NCBI GenBank assembly: GCA_028023455.1
Contig: JAQFVV010012491.1
Coordinates: forward strand, 911,501-975,500
DNA from: Epiperipatus broadwayi
Lineage: Eukaryota; Onychophora; Udeonychophora; Euonychophora; Peripatidae
Direction: 5' to 3'
Length of the DNA stretch: 64,000 bases
Both the position numbers and the translations under genes were made by a program. The notes below the pieces were generated by a model, which saw only the letters and a list, made by a program, of their open reading frames with translations, was not told the DNA's origin and ran no database searches. How positions within the stretch are numbered: position 1 is the stretch's first letter; each line of letters begins with the position of its first letter. Positions 59,390 to 64,000 of this stretch are shown here, one piece after another.

Positions 59390-59488
59390 CTCTCTCTGCA
59401 TTTTATCTATTGCATCTTTCCGCACTTGATCTTTGTGGTAATTATTCAGAAATGTTGCATTCATATTTTTACTCAAATCCATATGCAG
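59390..59488 (-). CDS. CD151/TSPAN11-like tetraspanin, exon before the CCG motif
   Basis: The 33 residues LHMDLSKNMNATFLNNYHKD then QVRKDAIDKMQRE form the first helices of the large extracellular loop, directly after TM3. NAT is a potential N-glycosylation site. Splice sites are a T-rich acceptor ending AAAG and a GTAAGAG donor, in phase 0. The segment joins FKCCG as in CD151 (QL...AVDQLQ-EFHCCG type). The exons for TM1-TM3 and the start codon should lie further upstream, beyond 64000 or unrecognised. Confidence 0.85.
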
Positions 59489-60262
59489 CTTTAAAAAAAA
59501 AAAAGAAATGTCATGTACATAAATAAGTAGTCTCTATATATGGAATGACATATGTTTAACAAATTAATTTATTATTTTTATTTTTGTATTCTTATACGCA
59601 AATTCTGATCTGGGTTTATTCCATACAAATTAAGAGTAGTTACAATTTTATTAGTAAAGGCAATAAGTTTTAAAACAGTACATTAATCTTAGTGGAGAAG
59701 TTTCTGATTTAATTTCTGATTTGAAAAAGAAAAGAGGTCAGTCTTAAGGGACCTGAATAAAATACTGTAGTAATTTTGGGTTTGCATTCTTGCTGATAAA
59801 ATATTCCAAACTGAGTGCTGGCAAAATTGTCACATGTGCAAAAAAAATAATTTTTTTTTAAACAATAATAATGAGCAATATTAATAAAATATAGTTCACA
59901 ATGAATGATACTAATTAAGATTTTAAAAAATAAAATAGGTATTGAATATTTTAAATTATGAATGCATTAATATTCCCTGAAAAAAAAACAACATGATAAT
60001 AATAAGTCATCCAAATCATTATTAGTTCTTGCAGTGATAAATCAATCAGTATATAAACTTCTTTGTTGGTATTCATCCCAGATTTATACATTTTAGCTTC
60101 TTTTATTTTTTTAATTCTTAAAAATTTACTTGGATTTCATTTCATTACTTATTCCAAACAAAATATCACAACAGCTCTCTGTTTATACTTAACATATATA
60201 CTTCCATGACCAGTCCTTTTCATTCTTCTTGAAAAACGATTATAGTTTGAATAATTAAAAGA
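59489..60262 (-). other. Upstream intron sequence, nothing recognised
   Basis: AT-rich; no exon with transmembrane-type coding was found. It is taken as intron because the preceding tetraspanin exon must lie further upstream. Confidence 0.5.
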
Positions 60263-60264
60263 TA

Positions 60265-60310
60265 TATTCCCAGATCAATTTTTAATTTATGGCCTTCATC
60301 AGTGAGAACT
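60265..60310 (-). ncRNA. Hammerhead-like remnant, - strand
   Basis: On the - strand CTGATGA (60302-60296) is a perfect first core segment, followed by AGGCC. Stem I can form six pairs between TTCTCA (60308-60303) and TGGGAA (60272-60267), one of them G-T. The GAAAC segment is lost (AAAAATTGATC instead), so it is not expected to cleave. Confidence 0.3.
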
Positions 60311-61104
60311 TTGTATTTGAAACTGAAACTAACATTCTTATGGATCTAGCAGCCATCTTTAATTCCTTTATATTATTGAGCTAATAACTTGAAATTAAAA
60401 CAAATCCTAAGAGTTTAACATAATCAGTTTAACATACACTCATATAGTTATATAAATATAACATTAGGCTAGTAACTACATATATCAATAGTGAAATTGA
60501 TGATATAACCAACTTTATTAAAGATGATAGGGGAATATAAAATTGAGATATGTGCTCAATGGCCTAGTACCAGATCTATATAATTATATAAGAAGGTTGG
60601 GCTTGATTTTAAAACCAGAGTAATTTTTTTCTTAATTTCTGGCTATTGGCTTGATAATATAAAATGGTTGAAGACAGGTGCTAGACAAGTGCATTAGTAC
60701 CAGCTTTAATCCAAAATTGTTATTAATGAAGCTCCATATGCAAGAAACTAGTCAGGAGATATGATAACTCTACCATCCATCAATTACCCAAATTTACAAC
60801 AAATTTCTGAAGAAGAGTAAAGAAAAGTGCTAGGATAAATATGTTGGGGGGGGGGGTGAGGTTTTTTTATTGATTAAATTGATAATGGTCTGGAGCTAAG
60901 AAAGTTCTATGATTGGCACTGAATTGAGAACACTGAGATGTGCTATTATTGGCACAATGTTAGATCTACATAAATATAAAAGCAAAGTAGTTTGGGTTCA
61001 AAATCTTGGGTCTTTTTTTTTTAATTTTAAGCTATAAGCTTGATAATACAAAGAAGTGATGGGTGGATGCCAAGTGAAAAATGTATTCTTTCCAGATTTA
61101 AATC

Positions 61105-61155
61105 TAAGATCCTCAATGATGAAAGTCGAAAATCAAAAACTAATCCGAGGATGAG
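61105..61155 (+). ncRNA. Hammerhead-like remnant with perfect stem I
   Basis: ATCCTC (61109-61114) and GAGGAT (61147-61152) form six Watson-Crick pairs, with a sequence different from the other copies. Between them are ATGATGA for the core, and AAAAC-TAATC for GAAAC-TAGTC. Both core segments carry changes, so it is probably inactive. Confidence 0.3.
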
Positions 61156-61470
61156 GATAGAACACTATCATTTAATACCCATTAATTACTCAAATTTATA
61201 AAAGATGGTTCTGAAAGGGAATGAAAAAACATGTTCAGGAAGGAATTCAGTATTTATAGACTCATTCTTTTCTTCTTTATTTCCATTTTTTTTTCTCTGT
61301 ATTTCTTATAATAAGGATATATTATCAACTTCTAAAATCATGCATGTTATTCATCTACATAACTGCATGAGTTTAAACTATCACATAATTTGACTTTGTA
61401 GAAATATATACTGTATGACTAGATTAAATATAATATATGAGGGGGAAGCACTTTCATTTTTTTTGCAAGG

Positions 61471-62795
61471 GTGGGTAAAGAGATGGGGATTAAATTTAAT
61501 GAACAAAAATCAAATATAATGATGGTTAATACTGGAGAAAGAGAAGATGTAGAATTTTTATTGGGAGATATTAAGTTAAGTGTGGTGAATAGATATAGTT
61601 ATTTGGGAATTATTTTAAGTAATCAGAAAAATTATTTGGATGAATGGGAGAAAAAATTGATACATAAAGCAAAGAAAAGAAAGGGATTAATAAAGAAATT
61701 TTTTTCATATAATAAATATGATGTAACTAGAATTATATGGGAGGGAGTTGTAGTAGCAAGGTTAACATATGATAATGATGCATAATGTGTTAGTAAAGGG
61801 GTATTGGATTATTTAGAAAAAGTTCAAAGGGAAGTAGCAAGACATGCATTGGTTGCAGATGTATGGACAGCAAGGGAGGCAATTCAAGGAGAAATGGGAT
61901 GGTCAAGTTTTCATATGAGAGACGCAAAAAGTAAAATGAAAATGTTTGGTAGATTGCAGTTTATGGGTAATAAAAAAATAGCCAAAATAGTATTTAATTG
62001 GATTATGAGTAAAGGGAAGGTAACAAGATGGGTGAGAAAGGTAATGCGGTATGTAAAAGATTTGGATAAAGAATTTATATCAGTATATTTGTAGAAAAGA
62101 TGGGATGATTGTGTTAAGAGGATTGTTGAGTGTTATAGTAGTTAGCAATGGGATAAAAGAATAGATTTATTAATAAAAAAATAGGGAGTTAGAGAGATGG
62201 AGAAATAATATGGAGAGTAAAAGGAGTTTAAATATATAGAGAAATAAACAGAATATTAGGTGTGAGTTAATATATGATAATAGTAAGGAAAGTAGTTTAT
62301 TGTTTAAGGTTTGAATAGGATCTTTAGCAACAAGAGAATATACATGAAAATGGAAAAATATGGGTGATTTAGTCTGTAAATTATGTAAGGAAGGAATAGA
62401 AAATATTAGGCATCTGTTAATTGCATGTAAATGCTTGAAAACAGAAAGGGTACATATAATGAAGTTATGGAAGAATACATATGAAAAAAGTGATTATACA
62501 GAAAGTGGATTATTGGTTTTTATGCTGGGTTTGGGAAAAGACAAGGCGATTTAAAGGCCATAGAGTTGACAAAGATTATGTTGTGGAAATGGAATGGCGC
62601 AGAATATGGGAAAACTTAAGAGTGGCTAACATGTTTATATGGGTATAATTGCTGAGATATTCTTGACTTCGTTTAAGGAGAAGCCACAGTACATCACATC
62701 GCATTTATTACATAATTCATTTAATATCTTATCTCTTTTCTTTGTACTTGTAATTTTCTCTCAACATAAATAAAGCCAATTTTTAAAATAACACG
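61471..62795 (+). pseudogene. LINE 3' region: reverse transcriptase end, zinc knuckle and 3' UTR
   Basis: The first frame has MGIKFNEQKSNIMMVN and YSYLGIILS, the last reverse transcriptase blocks. After one in-frame TAA (61783-61785) the same frame continues with LEKVQREVARHALV and EMGWSSFHMRDAKSKMKMFG, a conserved thumb-like segment. After several stops, another frame (62360-62554) has CKLCKEGIENIRHLLIAC, a C-x2-C-x8-H-x4-C zinc knuckle. An untranslated end with CATAAATAAAGCC follows. The 5' part is missing. It differs from the RTE-like remnant at 54955. Confidence 0.75.
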
Positions 62796-64000
62796 GCTAC
62801 CTTTTCTTTATAAATGTTTGATTATTTATATGTTTAAAATTATATATATATATCAGTTATATTTTTTCGAAAGTTTATTTCATTTCCATAAATTTTCCTT
62901 TCTGTGTTAATACGTTGTTCCTTTATTAATTTGTACATTAATTTTTGGTCAAACTTTCATGACCATTTCGATAAAATATACCTGATCTGACAAGCAAATC
63001 GGTTTTCTTAAAAATAGTTATAAAAAATGGGTTTTAACATGAAAAACTTTTTATTATTATTTATTCATTATAATAAATATATAAATATGTATACTTACTG
63101 AAAAAATATTTGTTAACAATTGTTGTGACATTTTTTTACTTTTCAAACCTCTTTTTTTTTTTTTAATAACGTAGTTTAGTCAGCTTGTGCTGCCCCCTAA
63201 TGGGAAAAACTAACAATAAAATGGCAATAGAGACTGAAACTAAAATGATTTTAATACACACATGTTTATTTTTATTTTTCTATGTACAACTTTTATTTGC
63301 ATAGACTACAACAATATTTTTTAATATTTATTATATTATATGTAAATACGAAATGACGATGTATAGATAAATTATTTAATTGATGTGACACAAATTTTGA
63401 GACAAGTAATAATTATGATACTTTCTCTGATGACTTAGAAGTTTGAGATAAATGATGAAAATTTATAAAAAGATTTTATATTTAAAGATTATGTAAACAA
63501 ACATAAGTCATGTGTATAGTATGCTTTCTCATGGTAATTGATCATTATCCCTATGGCTCATAATTTCTAAGAACCACCTTAAGTATAATCTTTTAATGTA
63601 ATACTGTTCATTGAAAAAAAAAAAGTCAAACTGAGATGCTGATCATCAAAGTTTGTTTCGATAGCAAGTTGATTTCTTTATGTTTAGAGCAAATATAAAA
63701 AAAAAATCCACCATAATTGACATCTTGGATGATGCTTTCAGATAGATAGAAGAACTTATTCAAAAAACTCATCTTGAAACATTAAACTTTATTTCATTGA
63801 TCATGTTTTCAACTGGACCATTAAAATAGGTGTTGGATAAGAATGTACTTCCCTCCCCATTCTTTTTAATGTCTATAGTGAGAGTATCATTCATAATGTT
63901 CTTGAAAGCTGAAATAGTGGAATAGGCAGTGAATGAAAAATGCATAAACAAACTGAGATGAGCTAAACATTTTTATTTTAGCTGCTGATAAGAAGAAATT
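62796..64000. other. AT-rich end of the window
   Basis: No tetraspanin exon recognised. TCAGCTTGTGCTGCCCCCTA at 63180 is a less AT-rich word of unknown origin. Confidence 0.4.
63777..63932 (-). other. Possible exon or decayed coding segment, unidentified
   Basis: On the - strand CACTGCCTATTCCACTATTTCAG is a good acceptor. It is followed by a frame with balanced composition, including NDTLTIDIKKNGEGSTFLSN and YFNGPVENMINEIKFNVSR, ending in TGA. It does not resemble a tetraspanin. Chance cannot be excluded at this length. Confidence 0.2.

Larger units (their letters stand above)
60263..61210. repeat. Hammerhead-bearing repeat family, tandem and inverted copies
   Basis: A - strand unit (60263-60420) is followed by two + strand units of about 330 bp (about 60560-60880 and 60890-61210). 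The + units share GGC-AGTACCAGATCTA/GGCACAATGTTAGATCTA, a GGTT-ATTTTAAAA block, GGCTTGATAATA/AGCTTGATAATA, then a hammerhead-like core and CATTAATTACTCAAATTTA-type ends. A G11 run (60846-60856) separates them. Diverged tandem units of this size recall retrozymes. Confidence 0.5.

Noticed and set aside
1-64000. Functional tRNA or rRNA genes
   Set aside because: Only degenerate A/B boxes in SINE-like contexts were seen; none folds as an intact tRNA by inspection, and no rRNA-like sequence was found.
59489-64000. TM3 exon of the CD151-like gene
   Set aside because: Every GTAAG-type donor on the - strand that I checked, such as the one at 63090, is preceded by stops or by non-hydrophobic sequence, so the exon probably lies beyond the window.

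Overview
The window is animal genomic DNA. It is roughly three quarters A+T by eye, with long introns, GT-AG splice sites, dispersed retroelements and only two recognisable host genes, both members of the tetraspanin superfamily. Nothing looks bacterial or viral. The two proteins resemble invertebrate 'peripherin-like' and 'CD151/tetraspanin-11-like' proteins. The transposon mix is Penelope-like elements (PLEs), RTE-like and other LINEs, tRNA-derived SINEs and short inverted-repeat DNA elements. This fits an AT-rich bilaterian invertebrate such as an arachnid or mollusc; the sequence alone does not decide between them.

Layout. 1-10.5 kb: AT-rich spacer with three copies of one tRNA-SINE family and a hAT-like miniature transposon. 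10.5-12.9 kb, + strand: an apparently single-exon peripherin/RDS-like tetraspanin with an unusual long repetitive cytoplasmic tail. The repeats run on for more than 120 codons past the present stop as decayed sequence, up to a poly(A) signal. 14.6-17.7 kb: two 5'-truncated PLE copies in head-to-head orientation; one is interrupted by a 1.2-kb DNA transposon that carries telomere-like repeats. 18.6 kb: a fold-back relic of the same PLE family. 22.9-31 kb: diverged satellite-like tandem repeats, split by a less AT-rich 1.7-kb island. 31-36.8 kb: AT-rich, probably containing the 3' UTR of the next gene.

36.8-59.5 kb, - strand: the last four coding exons (135 codons) of a CD151-like tetraspanin, all in phase 0 and separated by introns of about 10.2, 7.2 and 4.9 kb. 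The 5' exons (TM1-TM3) are not in the window. The introns hold most of the repeats. They include a 4-kb composite PLE with a perfect 14-bp target-site duplication and a nearly intact reverse transcriptase/GIY-YIG reading frame, a perfect 59-bp-arm palindrome, LINE 3' ends, and a repeat family that carries hammerhead-ribozyme-like motifs. More of that hammerhead family and a LINE 3' end fill 60-62.8 kb.

The most interesting signals are the recurrent hammerhead-like motifs with compensating stem I sequences, the repeat-bearing peripherin-like tail with its eroded end, the young PLE composite, and the perfect palindrome. The two tetraspanin genes point towards each other, but nothing in the sequence shows that they work together.
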